DNA of 64,000 nucleotides from Bryoerythrophyllum caledonicum (Eukaryota > Streptophyta > Bryopsida > Pottiales > Pottiaceae). The stretch is taken from the NCBI GenBank assembly GCA_963971425.1, contig OZ020525.1, positions 2,959,560 through 3,023,559 on the forward strand. The letters are read 5' to 3'. Both the position numbers and the translations under genes were made by a program. Shown piece by piece: positions 47,130 to 60,357 of this stretch; positions within the stretch are counted from its first letter, which is position 1, and each line of letters starts with the position of its first letter. The notes beneath the pieces are model-generated. The model did not search any database and was not told the origin of the DNA. It saw only the letters and a program-made list of their open reading frames with translations.

Positions 47130-48870
47130 CTCACCGTCCACAGTTTGGGAGGTCGTTTCCCATATACTCTTCAGCAGCATTACCAATATTGTCAGGGCTA
47201 GATGAGCGCGGGAGATCAGCCACTGTGGAATGGATTAAACGAGAATTAAACAAAAGCCGTGATGGAAACATCATATCATATGAATGAAACTACATAACCT
47301 AAGCTCTCTTCGGTGGAATGACCAGATGAGGCGCTCCAATTGCATATGAAATTTCAAAGATATCTAGAGCAATTTGAAAGGAATAGAACAGGAAACCGAT
47401 GCAACCAGCCCTGGATACATGTTCAATTAAATAGAGAGAACTCTAATTTTACCTACATGGCTGTTCAAGGACCCCATTTCTATGTCATGCATGGCGTCAG
47501 CATGAGGCAGGGATTGTTCACCAGAGTCAGCATCTGTTGGAGAAAACATCAACCAGATGAGAATCCTCACACCAAATTAGCAACAAGGGAGCAAAGACAT
47601 GTCTAGGATTCAGATGACAGGGGCCATGGGATCTCCTTATCGACCCTGGTCGAGCGTTGCACCAAACCTCAGCCTTGGGTGGGTCCATTTTTCTGGCCCT
47701 GCCCGTTTTAGGATTCTAGAGGCTTTTTTTGGATTTTTTTTATCAAGCCTGAGGCTTGGTGCAACGCTCGACCAGGGTATTTAAGCAAATCCGGGACCAT
47801 GGCATAGTAAACTTGAGATATTGGATGAATTTTGGATGAAAACAGAGCCTGCGAATTTGTAAATGATAGAGCCGCCCAGTATTTCTGTCTCAAATCCTAC
47901 CGTTGAAACGATTTTCGATCCACGAAACTCACTACACCGTTCCGTGAATATAGTGTAGACCAAACTATTTGAAATTTCCTACGCTAATTGAAAATTTACA
48001 TGCAATTGTTGACTGACACACACTTGCTTGAGAACAAATACCCAATCAGAACTTGGCATGGACATGCTTTGATGGAAATTAGTGTGAGTGATCTACATCA
48101 ATAATCCCTCTACACTATATTCAGTGTTTAGTGTAGTATGGTTTAAGATAGAAAAAACATCCAGAAATCGAACCGTTGCGTAAAAGCATTCCTGTCTACT
48201 CCAGTTGAGCATTTTGGAGCTAAAATGTACGTTAGACAACATGAGATAGGCAAACTTTACACAAGAGGGAGGTTATACATGTTTTACCATATTGGTCAGA
48301 ATATTGTCTGCAGAACATCAAGTAGCTAGGATGAGATTCAAACAAGAATATTAGCTTGGTCCAGTGATGATATTTTACCCGGTGACGTTGGTCGAGACCG
48401 AAGAACTGCTCTACGAGCATGCCAGCGTCTCAGAATCAGCTTGCAGAGAAAGCTGCAGAGAACGAGGAGGATGCCAGAGCCTAAGCCAATCAAGAGCTCC
48501 TGAAACACATCCTTCATCCACGCAGATTCCATGTTTGCACTTGCGAGCGCGAAGGAACGAACTAGTACAGCTGCGCAGAGATGCAAAAGAGCGAGTCAGA
48601 AAACTTATAATTCTGCGACAACAGAGCCAGTTGACATTTATTTCTAGACCACTAGAGATCGATAATTGCATGAGCACGAGCTGAGACGCACTTCTCGATA
48701 TAGGATCAAATCAAGTGCAGCGTGGATAACTGCCGCAAAGCAATGGCAGCAGCGAACTTACATGCTACCTCGTGCTGTGATTGCCAGTACGTCTTGAAGC
48801 AACTGAATTGTCGATGGCTGGCCAGAGAAATGGCGAACAAGAGAACAAGGAGGAGTTGAAGCTTACAACA
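47130..48870 (-). CDS. Second copy of the predicted small membrane protein gene
   Basis: Same exon candidates as 31,064-32,450: MESAWMKDVFQELLIGLGSG with ILLVLCSFLCKLIL and RWHARRAVLRSR, the same CCGG|GTAAAA donor, and a second exon with AACAG acceptor and TAG|GTAAAA donor. Changes between copies in the core exon are few and conservative (K to R, A to V, A to S), and the frame is kept. Two MITEs (47,630 and 47,935) lie in its presumed introns. Function unknown. Confidence 0.35.
47630..47796. mobile_element. 167-bp hairpin MITE, CCATGG duplication
   Basis: Flanked by CCATGG at 47624-47629 and 47797-47802; copy 1 has the empty site (GGCCATGGCATAG). The interior arms CCCTGGTCGAGCGTTGCACC and GGTGCAACGCTCGACCAGGG are exact inverted repeats. 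Confidence 0.85.
47935..48136. mobile_element. About 200-bp MITE, present only in copy 2
   Basis: Inserted in ACTCACTATGG of copy 1 (about 31,690), giving ACTCACTACACCGTTCC...TTTAGTGTAGTATGG. The duplication is probably TA, but the overlap of the element end with the target leaves this uncertain. Confidence 0.75.
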
Positions 48871-49523
48871 TTACTTGTACTAGTTTCAACATCCAATCCG
48901 TCGATGTTCTATGCCGTGAGAAACAGAGAGCACGAATAGAATGCCGTCCGATCAGACGTCATCGACGGCCGTGGGTTCTGTGATGGTCAGCGGCGGAGAC
49001 TGTTGTTTCTAAGCTGTTTCTAATAGTCCTGAAAAAGATGTTTCTAATATTCCTGCAGGTGCTGTTTCTGGTATTCCTGTTTCTAAGCCACGTGTTCAGT
49101 GAGGCCTCCGAGAGCCGTCCGATCAGGCGTCATCGGACGGCGTGGGTTCTTTTGCATAGTGCAATATGGAGTGACCCGGAATTGGTACATGGCGTTAGTT
49201 AGGGGATCAATTCTAATTGGTCGGACTTGGGAATACATGTTATCATGGTGCCTTTCGATCAGCCCCCCCACTAGAGGAATCTTGTGGCGCTAACTATAAG
49301 AATGGGATTTGGTGTTGGCCTTTTGGAGTACAGTAAAGGTGTCCTTTGCTTGTGTCAAAAAAATAAAATAAAATATGGGATCAAGCTAAATACGCTTATA
49401 AAATTAGCTTGTTCCTCTAATGGCGCAAACCATAAGTATGGGATCTTGACGAGTAGCAAGCCTCAATTTGGAAGTGTGAAAGAGTATATGGGCGGAAATG
49501 GGACCATCTCAGAGTGGCACCAA

Positions 49524-50033
49524 GGGCCGCTTCACACCAGGTCGAGTCGAGGGTCCGTCCGTCAAAATTTCTGCCCAAACTATGGCAAGAGTCCAAATTT
49601 TTGGATTAAAAAAAAACATTAAAAAATATATATTGAAGCCATTGGGCGTGAAGCTCCAAAGCCCAAGTCCAAAGCCCAAGTCCAAAGTCCAAACCCCATA
49701 TCATGACGCCAAAAAAAATCAGCCAAAAAAATCGGCCTCTTTCTTCAAACGGTCTAGATCTTGTTAGATTTTGATTGTTTTATTGAAAAAATCGACGGAC
49801 TCTTGAAGGAAGTTTGGGTCGACTAAAAACGGCGACCCAAGTTTTTCTCGAGAGTCTATCACCATGGCGCCAAAACACTCCAAAAGTATGCCATGTAGGC
49901 ACATTGGAAGACAATAGCCTTTGGACTTTGGCCTTTGGTGTGAACGCCTAGAGGCCGAACTTTGGCCATTCAAGCAATCTCATTGGTGGAAACCGACCGA
50001 CTCTCGACTCGGGCGGTAGGTGTGAAGCGGCCC
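49524..50033. mobile_element. Tourist/Harbinger-like MITE, copy 2
   Basis: Counterpart of 35,610-36,193: GGGCCGCTTCACACC ... GGTGTGAAGCGGCCC. The left TAA reads CAA here; the right TAA is kept. Shorter by internal deletions. Confidence 0.8.
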
Positions 50034-50806
50034 TAACAAGAAGATGGCCTTGAGGGGATAGATTACTTTACAACAAGATACTCAAAACATTTCATAGACT
50101 ATGACCACAAGGATTGTTAGGTACATGCTTTTATTCTTCCATACGGAGACAAGGTCAACGTTTTTCGACTCATGATGATGGCAAATATTTTATACTCTAC
50201 ATAGCAGAAATTTTATGGAACTTTATTCTGAGTAAGTATATTATGTGATTAAGCTGCTTTCAAGTTTGCAAGGCCTGCAGACAATGGTGAATACTTGTGC
50301 ATGACTGGACAGGGGAGGGCATGCCGCTGTCTTTCTGAAATGGACGATCTCTATGCCTAGATGGCAAGCAAGTTGGGTCTCAATCAACCTGATTTTTTAA
50401 TACTAGGATGTATTCTGAAGCACTTTGTAGTGATTTACGTGGTTATAGTATACAATAACATTATCCAGGACTTCATTAGCGGATGTTATAGTCATTGGTT
50501 CATACAACCACCATTGAATATTTGTTGAACATGACAATAAATCAATGTAAAACTTATTGTACGAGTTATAAATTATTAACTATGGCTTTAGAATTTTTCT
50601 CGCATATTTTACATGTAATCATCAAATATAACTATGTATAAAGGTGAACCTCTAGTTCGGCACCTCCATTCCGAATTATTAATTAAAGTGAGTAAAGGCC
50701 ATTCAACATCAAAAATAGAAATAAATTAATTTTTGGCAAGAAATAACATATTACTGTATTTAGCACATTTCATGACCGTGGGGTTTGAATCCAAGACCTT
50801 GGGGTT

Positions 50807-51037
50807 CTAAATCAAAGCCTCCATGCATGCACAACCTTGAAGGGAGGCTTTTCCAAGCCCCACTCCCCTTTGATGTCTTCCAATGTGACAAAATCTGTAA
50901 ATATATAGTTTCTCTAGTTTTGGCAATTCGTTAAATATTTTCCCACTGAATTCGGCAAGCATTTTTCTAATTAATAAACCCTGAACTAGAGCTTCATCAA
51001 TGGTACAAGTAATATTACATACATCTAACACAACCAC
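50807..51037 (-). other. Possible LRR-type fragment (weak)
   Basis: A 76-codon minus-strand frame within the stretch absent from copy 1. IFNELPKLEKLYIYRFC resembles a leucine-rich repeat of plant NB-LRR proteins. Too short for assignment. Confidence 0.2.
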
Positions 51038-51849
51038 TAGAGAATAACTCCCTAATTACTACGCAATCACTAGAGAATAAATATGGAATCACTATACAAT
51101 AACTATACATGTGCATGTCATTTATAAAAAGTAATTATGTATTACAAAAATAACTTAAAATACTATAGTAATAGTTTACAATAACTGTAAAATAACTAGA
51201 GAGTGCATTTATTAACTCATCCAATAAAAATGCCACCACATAAAAATAAGTGGGTCCCAAAAGAGACATTAACTACAAATGAGAAGATGACACATAAGCT
51301 TTCACATAGAATTACACATCCGTGCGGGAACTACCTCATCATCCACGTCCATTGCCACCATAAATTCCATGTCATACCAAAATCCACGTCAATAGCTACC
51401 TCATTATCCCCTGAAGATGATAGTCCAAGTAAGCACATGGATGAGAAACCGACGTGGCAAAAAGAATTATAACATAAATAAATAATTCACGAAAATTACT
51501 CTGCTCGACCAATTTGTTTTTAGTAATTCTCATAGTAATATGGGTCATGTATAACTGTTCAAAGGAAAATTTTCTAGTATTAAAAACCTTTGTTTCTAGT
51601 AGTGTAGAACACAAGAAACAAAACTTAGTTTTTTTATCCTTCAAAATCAAGTTCCAAAGAAGAAACGTTCAAAAAGTGGTGAGATGCAACTCTTGAGGAT
51701 CATATCCAATTACTAGGAGAAGAATAGTAAAACAATGTAGAGCAAAATAGAGAACCTTCTTGAAGGATACATTTAAAGTCCAATTGGTAAAGTTGGTGGA
51801 TCTCTCTATCTTTCTTCCCAGACACGGCCTAAGTACAATTTGATGCATG

Positions 51850-52167
51850 TGTACATCATCTACAATTGATGTCAATAAGTGGAGTATTTTAAGATCAGAT
51901 AATGGTGGACATCAAAGTCAAATTTTCCTTCCCTCAAAAGGTGGATTTATTTTCACAAAAACAATTCAAGATCATGTGGTGGATGAAATAATTATATATG
52001 CATTTCTGGGCACTGGTACATTACATACGATGAAGGCAAGGGATGATTATCACCGTATTGATGTGGGTGGTGTTTTTGACATGATCGCATCACTTCTGGA
52101 GTCAAATATGGGAGATCATCCACCTCCTATAATGTCGGAGCAAGCAATGGGTACAAACATATTATAG
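51850..52167 (+). other. Open frame of unknown function in duplicated stretch
   Basis: An open stretch of about 106 codons (TIDVNKWSILRSDNGG ... LLESNMGDHPPPIM) whose copy-1 partner at 37.34-37.62 kb has stops. No family recognised. Could be an exon of a decayed gene or chance. Confidence 0.25.
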
Positions 52168-52312
52168 ATGAATGTATGTGAGGCACAATAATTAGTCAAA
52201 CATGTGCAATTTTTGGAAGGTGTAAAGACAAATATACAATTTTGTGTTTATTTGTGACTATGTGAATGTGTATGAGTTTTTTCTATAAAGGATAACACTT
52301 ATTACTATGTAT

Positions 52313-52313
52313 G

Positions 52314-52383
<70 letters not shown>
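52313..52383. repeat. (TA)n microsatellite
   Basis: About 33 TA units following three GTAT units. The equivalent place in copy 1 (37.76 kb) has no array. Confidence 0.95.
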
Positions 52384-52385
<2 letters not shown>

Positions 52386-52722
52386 GGTATATGATTTTAA
52401 CTCATTTTGCAATATGAAGAAACTCCAACATTATCATAGGTATCATGTTTTCTATAGAAGTAGGTTTTATTCTTAATTTGATTTCCCAACTTTTGGAATA
52501 TTGGGATGTGGTATCTATTATAGATACATGTATATAATGATATATGAAGAAAAATACATCAAAACTTTGATATAAAATGATGAAAATATTATACATATAT
52601 GTGTATGTATCCACAATGTTTTTATTTTTTGTGTATAACCGTTTGTATGTGAAGACTACCTGAAGGATACAAGTGGATTTGTTTGCGTCTTTTTTTTTTG
52701 CAGAAATTGTGTTCCTGCTTCT

Positions 52723-53656
52723 TTGACCCCTAAATTACCAAGCCATTTTCAAACCAAAAACACTTCGAAACTGCTAGTTTCAGTGCAATGTGTAAGAAAG
52801 AAAAGGAAAACTTATATTTCTAGTTTTAACCATGAGATCTCAATAAAGACATATTGAGTAACATACTCACAAAATTTCGTAAACTTTGACTACACGGAAG
52901 ATTATAGTGTTTGAAGTACAGAAAAGGGTTCAATTTCTTCTTTGCGTTTTGTGGATTAGCAGACTTTGACTTCAATTGCTATCCAATTTTTGCACTACAC
53001 CATGTCTAAATTACCACCATGTTAAGCATAATATTAGTTCCTTGAACACAGATGTTTAGAGGTGAACAAAAAGGTGAAGCATGTTCAATAAAATTGTGCA
53101 AGGAGTGAAGGTTCAAAATTTGTCAATACACGTTTTATTTTTTTGTGAACTAAATATGTTTCAGATTGAGAATCCGAATGGTCAACGAAAAGGGTTACAC
53201 TACATCATGCCGAGGGGAAAATAAAAAGTAAAAATATGAAGATCTCAAAGTTTTATGTGGAAAGGAAAAAGATTTTTTTGGTACCTTGCCCAACAATATG
53301 TGACAATGTTTGACTTGGATTAATATGCTATTTTTCACCAAAGACAAGAGATTTTTGTGGACAATGTGAAAGGAAATAATATTATTTGCTACCATTGAAA
53401 ATCTCACATTCAATAGAGTGTCCTAGCAAAAGTTTTTGGAGTTGCCCAACGTGCCCGCTCTCCCATTTGAACTTCAAAACGCTACAACTTTTTCATCAAA
53501 TGTCTGATTGAGGAATAAATTGGACTCACACAAAGATTTTGGTAATTTCCATTTACATTAAAAATTTCAAAAAATAACATTACAATTTGATACAAGATAA
53601 ACCTGCCCAAACCTTCAAGAGTCCCCCGAGGGGACTCTTGGTAGTTTGGGGGTTAA
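52723..53656. mobile_element. TTAA-family element, copy 2 partner of 38,117
   Basis: TTGACCCCTAAATTACCAAG ... CTTGGTAGTTTGGGGGTTAA. Same position and same mutated left TTGA as in copy 1. Confidence 0.85.
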
Positions 53657-54193
53657 CACGAGTAACAAGTGCTTCCAAAAATCCTTCAATGCCATATTAT
53701 GATGGTGAAGGTTTTCTAGATGGGAAGAAGAACAACCATATCCCATATAATCCTTGATTATTTCTCACCAAAACCACTTCAAGAATCTCATATTAGTGCA
53801 AAGAGTCAAAATAAACAAGAAGTTTCTTAATTCCATCCCAACCATAAGATCTTACTATCTACTAAAAGCATGTGCTCACATATTTTCAGAACATTTATCT
53901 AAAGAGATTGGAATTTTTTTGTGCTTGAAGTGAAGATAAAGAACTTCTTTCTTCCTATACCATCAATTGTTTGTCACATTTTGCGCTATAAAAGTTCAAA
54001 AAAATTAAACCAATATGATGTACATGACGTTAGTTCCATGTACAACAATTTTTTGGGGAAGAAAGAAGTGAAGCATTTTCAGAACAATTGTGCTAGAAAA
54101 GAACCTTTAAAACTTGCCAAAATATAACTTGTTTAAAATGAACTAATTTCTTTATAATTTAAAATCAACTATTTAACATGCTCATGACACTTT

Positions 54194-55139
54194 TTAACCC
54201 CTAAAGGCCGAAGACTCTCTCGGGGGAATTTTGAAGGTTTGAGCAGGTTCTTATGGTGTCAATTTCTAACATTCCTTTTTGGAATTCCTAACGTAGATGG
54301 ACATTGCTAAAAGCTTCGTGTGAGTCCAATTTCTCCCTAGATCCGACATCCCATGCAAAAGTTATAGGGTTTTGAATTTCAAACAAGGAGAGCAAGCACA
54401 TCGGGCACCTCAAAAACTTTTGCTAGAACACTTTATTGAATGTGAGATTTTCAATACTAAAAAATAGTATTATTTCCTTTCACATTGTCAACAAAAATCT
54501 CTTGTCTTTGTGGAAAATAGCATAATAATCTAAGTCAAACATTTTCACACATTGTCACACTTTGTCAGGCAAGGTACCAAAAAATCTTCTTCCTTTCCAC
54601 ATAAAAGTTTGAGATCTTCATCTTTTTTAAAATTATTTTTCCATAGCATTATGTGGTGTAAACCTTTTTATTGACCATTTGGATTCTCATTCTAAAACAT
54701 ACTAACTTCACAAAAAAATAAAACGTGAAGTGTCAATTTTTTAACCTCCACTCCTTGCACATTTGTTTTGAATACACGACACTCCTTCTCTACCTCTAAA
54801 AATTGGTGTGCAAGGAAATAACATCATGATTAACATGATGGTAATGCTTTCAAACCTTGTGTAGTGCAAAAATTTGACACCAAGTAAGTCAAAGTCTACT
54901 GATCCACTCAATGAAAGGAAGAAAAAGAGCGGATTTCTCTACTTCAAGCATTATAATCTTTCAATCCGTACAATCAAAGTTTATGAAATTTTGTGAGGAC
55001 GTTAAAAAATAATTCTTAGTCTAGATCCTGGGGTTAGATGTAGAAATAAAACGTTTAAACTACCTCAATACTCGATGCACTAGGACGAGGAGTTTTAAAG
55101 TGTTTTGGTGTGAAAATGCCTTGGGCCTTTAGGGGTTAA
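54194..55139. mobile_element. TTAA-family element, copy 2 partner of 39,593
   Basis: TTAACCCCTAAAGGCC at the left and GGCCTTTAGGGGTTAA at the right, an exact inverted pair. Confidence 0.87.
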
Positions 55140-55763
55140 AGTACTAAAAAAATTAAAAAATCCAAAATAAAATAAAATGATCTTTAATTTTTATGGACAA
55201 GTTAGTAGTTTTTTTTTGCACCTTGTCCAACAAGGTGAGAAAACTTTGACTCCCCTTAGAGTGAAAGTTTATACTATGAAAGAGTACCAATAAGGAACTG
55301 AATATTTTTAATTGCAATAAAGCAATCATCCAAATCCCAATTCTAAATCTTTATGAGTCTATTTGAAGTATTTTTATTGTCCTCCTTCTCTTAAAATAAA
55401 TTGTTATTGAGATTTCAACTTTTCTTTTACTTTAGTTTCTTTCTCTTCATCTAGTTTTTTCATATTTCTTTTACGTTACTTACTTACCTTTCATTTTGAT
55501 GTTTCTTTTCCTTTCCTTTTGCGTACTTGAATTGCATTCTCATTTTACTTTTACCTTTACTTTAACTTGCTTAAATACTTTAAATGCTCCATAGCCCATT
55601 TTACTTTGTAGTATCACCAATCACCTACATAATATGATTTTTCAGTGTAACATTAATAATATACATTTCCATGTTTCTAATACATTGTCTTTCAACTTCT
55701 AGACTTTCTTAATTTCTAAATTAAGTGCTAAACAGAGAAGGTATATTGTACCAACTGAAGAAT

Positions 55764-56371
55764 ATGGTATTGACATAATTAGATCTCCTTAGAACAAAGA
55801 CTTTAGAAGCCACAAACTGCCAAGTAATTCTAGAGGCCAACATTCTCTCCGCCCAAGGTCTACAATGCCCACAGAAACATGGTTTACAAAAACTGAAAAA
55901 ACTATCAACCATGAGGCCATATGCACAAGCATGGATCTCCTCTGACTAGCTTCAATAACGAGAAAGTAACCTTCTGGAAGGCAAAAATCCCATTTGGAAC
56001 ACAACACTCGAAATCATCTGTGAAAAGGAACATGTTTTTTCAAACAAGACCCAACTCAACAGTCAGGTTCTGCATAGAATCTCAAAAGTTGGGGATGACA
56101 AACCTTTGGGAATGGCAACATTTGATTTGAAGGATGTACAACTCTCCGGCGTTTGTTCAAAGGTATTCACATACCCACTTCACCAAAGTGATGGCAAAGA
56201 AAGGGTTGTGGTTCATTTCACCGTCACCATCAAGCCTTGTCAAGTACCTCAACATGTGAAATGGACGAGCCCGTTTTTACAAGTTTTGTAGATCCTGATG
56301 TCCATGATGGTATTCATGGATTTGTCAGTTGCAGAAAAATGGCAAATTTACAGATGTATGTCTTTGCATAA
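55764..56371 (+). pseudogene. C2-domain pseudogene, duplicate of 41,533
   Basis: Aligns along its length with the C2 gene in copy 1, but codon 5 is TAA (ACA TAA TTA), further stops replace Glu and Lys codons in the ISSDELQKRES part (SSD*LQ*RES), and the C-terminal part is frameshifted after QHVK. The C2 signature parts (SPIWN as NPIWN, DKPLGMATFDLKDVQLSG) remain readable. The early stop leaves copy 1 as the only possible source of protein. Confidence 0.9.
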
Positions 56372-56407
56372 TTCTGTTTAGAAACACAACACTGAGAAGC
56401 GATGTAA

Positions 56408-56759
56408 GGTAAGCCTCCCCATAACCAACAACAACCCATAGCCAATGCCTATAAAATTGGGGTATATCCAACCCTCTTCCATCCCATTACCACCAACTCA
56501 GCTCCAAATGGAGGTTTGCTGTTAGTCAAGACCCTTACTTTTGGTCGTTGGTCATGGGGGGTACCTACCGCTGGCCACCCACTAGACATGGCTGCACAGT
56601 TTGAAAATTCATTGCTACTTTAGTTTTCATCAAAAAAATATGGAATCACTTGGGTTGGAATTGTAATCCTATTGGCTATCACTGAAAAATAATAGTATAA
56701 TTATCTCCTCTCTCCATATATGAACATTTGTTAACTTGTCGGTCTTAGGGGGCTTACCT
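56408..56759. mobile_element. Tourist-like MITE, TAA duplication
   Basis: GGTAAGCCTCCCC at the left, GGGGGCTTACC at the right, inserted in GTAAGTGGAGCAG of copy 1, with TAA on both sides. Copy 1 (42,208) is the empty site. Confidence 0.75.
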
Positions 56760-56790
56760 TAAGTGGAGCAGAAGAAGATACACTCATCTA

Positions 56791-57336
56791 AGATAGAGGC
56801 ACCCAATTCCAATCACTTAAGCTAGTTCGGGACTCAAATGACATTGTATGTCAAAAAAAATTATGTAGAAAGATGTGGAATTAGGAACAAAACTCAACAA
56901 CTATTTTTTCAAATATAATCACATAGATTTGGAATTGATATAGAATTTAAAAGCCCATAAACTACCGGAGCCCATAATCAAACTCTAGAGTAGGTGAGAT
57001 TTGGTGCCCTCCTTCACCCAGTGCCAATGAGTGAAAGTGAGTAAAAGAGAGAAGACATGCCTTGGATAACCAACTCATGGAGGGTACCCAATACCGATCG
57101 GCCTTGTTTGACTTTTGAGCCAATGCCACCAATGAGAGCTCAATTGAGGTGGAGCAACCCAAAATTGTACACATCATGACCCAATGCCGATAATGACTGG
57201 TGTTTTCAGATTTTGAGCTATCGGTTTTGGGTCTCGTCATGCACCATTTCAAGCATGTGCCACTTTCATGCACCATGCCATGCATCCTCTACTGATCCGA
57301 ATTGGGTTGCCGATCGGAATTGGGTGCCTCTACCTT
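56791..57336. mobile_element. MITE of the AGAGGCACCCAATTCC type, second copy
   Basis: Counterpart of 29,115-29,655 at a different site, in opposite orientation of the interior. Ends AGATAGAGGCACCCAATTCC and GGAATTGGGTGCCTCTACC. Confidence 0.8.
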
Positions 57337-59174
57337 ATCCTATATAGCCAAATATGGTGCCAGTGGATGGAGGTAAGAAGTTAGTAGAGGTTAGAAGTTA
57401 GTACTAGATTTAGTAGAAGGCTCGGTAACTTCATCCAATTCCATCTCCTTCCCCCTTCACCGTTGAGAGGTGCAACCGTCATCATACTTTATAGGTACAA
57501 TGAGGTTGGTGCAAAGACTGGAGAGGAGGCTGGAGGTGGACACGGAGGCAGGAGCATTGGTGAGGCCGTAAGCAATGGTTATAAGGTTATATTAGTCGAG
57601 GTTTTAAATTATCAACATAACTTATTGGAGGTAAAATTTATGAGGGATGAGTGTAAGAATAAAAGTTCTGAGCCCTTAACTGTAAATACAACAGAATCCT
57701 TCAAAGGGATAAGAATCTCTTGGCAAACTCGTAGCTTTTATAAACCATGTAGTGTGGACACACTAAATGTCATTTTTAGTGTACTCCTATATCATCATAA
57801 TCCATGATTGTTCCTTCTCATTGTCAAAGTAAGAGCAAAAAATGATAATGATTATAAATCTAGTCCTTGATTACTTCACGCATTGGTCAGTTTTGTACAT
57901 AATTAATTCAAAATTGACATTGTCCAAATTCTTTGGAAAATACAAAATATTTGTCTAAGGTGATATCCATGTAATGTCAAGGTCCAACCCTTGTAATATC
58001 TAGGAAATACTCATGTAATACCTAGGTGATACCCATTGTGTCCAAATCAGTGTGTTAAAAAAAATTGGTTCATAATGGGGGTGTCCAAACAAGACCAATG
58101 CGTATGGTAATATAAAATTTTTACACCAAGGAGAAGTTGAAATATCCTAGTCAGTTTTTATATATGAAAAAAATAAAATTTAAACACAATATTTTTTAGC
58201 CCATGTAGGTAACTGTAAAGAATTTTTAATGCAAGTGCTCTCAATAGTCAAAATCAAGATCATACATTTTCAGCATGTATACAACTCTAATTTCTTTTAA
58301 CCTCTGTAAGACCAAGACTATGTTTCAATGTAACCACTCCAAAATTGCCTCTCTAAGGTGACATGTTGCAAAACTAATTTAAACAACTTTTTATAATATT
58401 CAACTGTAAATCATCATGTCAACTATTACTAGAAGGCACTCTAAAAAAAATTTAAACCTTGATAGCACAAATTGTAAGACACATGCATTTGAAGAGTGGA
58501 GTTCTTCCCTGCATGGATAGGGTCAACGTACTTTGACTCAAAGTAATGGCATATTTTTCCACTTCATAAATTTTATGGATCTATGTTTTGCCTTGTGTTA
58601 GGTCATTGCATGCCAAAAATCACAAGTAATGGAGGTATTTAGAATAGAAGCAATGGACTTGCAATGACTAGGGGTATGGAATGTAGCCATTTGTAATGGA
58701 AAAAAATCTAGATTTCTCAAATAAAGAATACTTGTTGGATCCAAAATCCATATGGTGTATACAATCACTGTGCATTTTTCTAGTAAAAGATATTTGTTAA
58801 AAAATAAAAAAAAAACAATGAGGGTTGCAAAGAACTTGCATGCATTGCTACCAGTTACAAAAAATTGCACTGTTGAACTCTGTAATAGGTTTATTCAAAC
58901 TCTATAGTAGTATTATTCAGCTCTATAGTAGGTTTATTCAAAATCTATAGTAGTACTATTTAACTCTACAATAAATTACCCATGCCACTCTCCCTTGTTG
59001 AAATTCAAAATCTTGTAATTTTAGTTTCATGGGTTTAGTATCAATGATTTTCTCCCCCCTCGAAGCTAGTTGTCAAGGTACGCGGCGTCAGACACATCAC
59101 CGTGTCAAGCTGTGGTTGAGTAAATAAGCAGTCTACTTTTGGTAGTAAAGTAGATCGTAGTTTATTTGAAGTGG

Positions 59175-59395
59175 TACACTAAACATCGCATTTAGTATTG
59201 TGCCCAACAAATGACTTGTAAATGCTTTAAGTTTTTACTCTTGATGCCAATTTTTACCAAAAGCACAATTCTCTATAGTATTCAAATAAGAGGACCATCT
59301 TAAACATAGTTGGTAAAAATATTCACTTAAAGTAAAAACTTATAGCATTTACAAGTCATTTACTGGGTGCAACACTAAATGCGATGTTTAGTGTA
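59175..59395. mobile_element. 221-bp snapback element, second copy
   Basis: Arms as in 35,038-35,258; the left arm has substitutions (TTAGTATTGTGCCC) that spoil part of the pairing. Confidence 0.8.
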
Positions 59396-59497
59396 GTGTT
59401 CACCATTCTTTTACTTTTTAAGTATGTATGCGTGCAACCCCCCTTGGCTTGTCACTATTGTAAAGACAACTTTGGAAATATAAATGTGATAGCTCAT

Positions 59498-60198
59498 TAC
59501 ACTAAAGATGATATTTAGTGTTCGCAACACTAATTACGAACTTGAACGCTAAATGTCAATTACCCTACTAATGTAACAACATTAAATGTCAATTTAAACA
59601 CTAATTGTCAATTTCAGTAACTTTTGCCCTTATTACATTTTAACATATTGACATTTAGTGTTGGTGATGTAACAATGTCATATGCCACATTTCATTGCAA
59701 GTCACCCAAATCTTGCCACATGTCAAAAGCAAACCTTCCATGTTGGGCAGAGTTTTATAAGGTTGGATTTTCAAATGATGATTTCGGGGGCAGTTTTTGT
59801 CCAATTTGAGAGTTTCCGGTGCCTATCTAAACTGATTTGAAAAGACGCTTCCAATGGCATCTTACCCATCTTCAAATTCGTCTTCAATAACAAGTTATAG
59901 TGAATATTTTTGGGCAGATTTCTTAAGTTTTGGTTGAAAGTTTGAGGAGGCATATCTTTATCAATTTCGCACCAATTCTATCGAGTGAGGTAAACAGATT
60001 ATGTGTTTTTTCAAGGAGATTCCATCAGTATACGGTACATCTTCTAATTCATCGTGATGCAAAAGTTATGAGCAATTTTGTTAGACTGATTTTTTAACAT
60101 TAAACACTAAATGTAAACAAATTGACATTTAGTGCAAGTCAGGTCATAGGGGTAACTACACTAATGGTCCCTAAACACTAAATATCATCTTTAGTGTA
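59498..60198. mobile_element. 701-bp element with perfect 25-bp TIRs
   Basis: The left end TACACTAAAGATGATATTTA plus five bases is exactly inverted at the right end. The ends are related to those of the 751-bp element at 19,534. Several internal ACATTTAGTGTT motifs. No coding frame. Confidence 0.85.
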
Positions 60199-60357
60199 GT
60201 GGTAGCTTATGCCAAGAGCAAGCAAGTTTGTTGGAAGGTGGAGCCACTTGGGTTAGGCGTCTAGTAAGTTTCAGCATCGCCAAAAGTGTCCCGAACTGTG
60301 ACCCGAAATTTGTCATGCAGTGTTGTTATTACGATCGGCTAAGAGTACCAGCACGTA

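Larger units (their letters stand above)
44891..58940. repeat. Tandem segmental duplication, copy 2 (about 14 kb)
   Basis: Same order as copy 1 (27,614-44,080). It lacks the 28.2-kb and 34-kb TTAA elements and the 32.7-kb element. It has its own insertions at 47,630, 47,935, 56,408 and 56,791 and a 200-N gap. Confidence 0.9.

Noticed and set aside
50760..50800. Possible tRNA-derived sequence (GGGTTTGAATCC)
   Set aside because: Only a B-box-like string is present; no cloverleaf arms or A box at the proper distance could be drawn.
27614..58940. Giant LTR retrotransposon with the duplicated blocks as LTRs
   Set aside because: The copies are nearly adjacent, contain a C2 gene each, and have no primer-binding site, polypurine tract or internal gag-pol.
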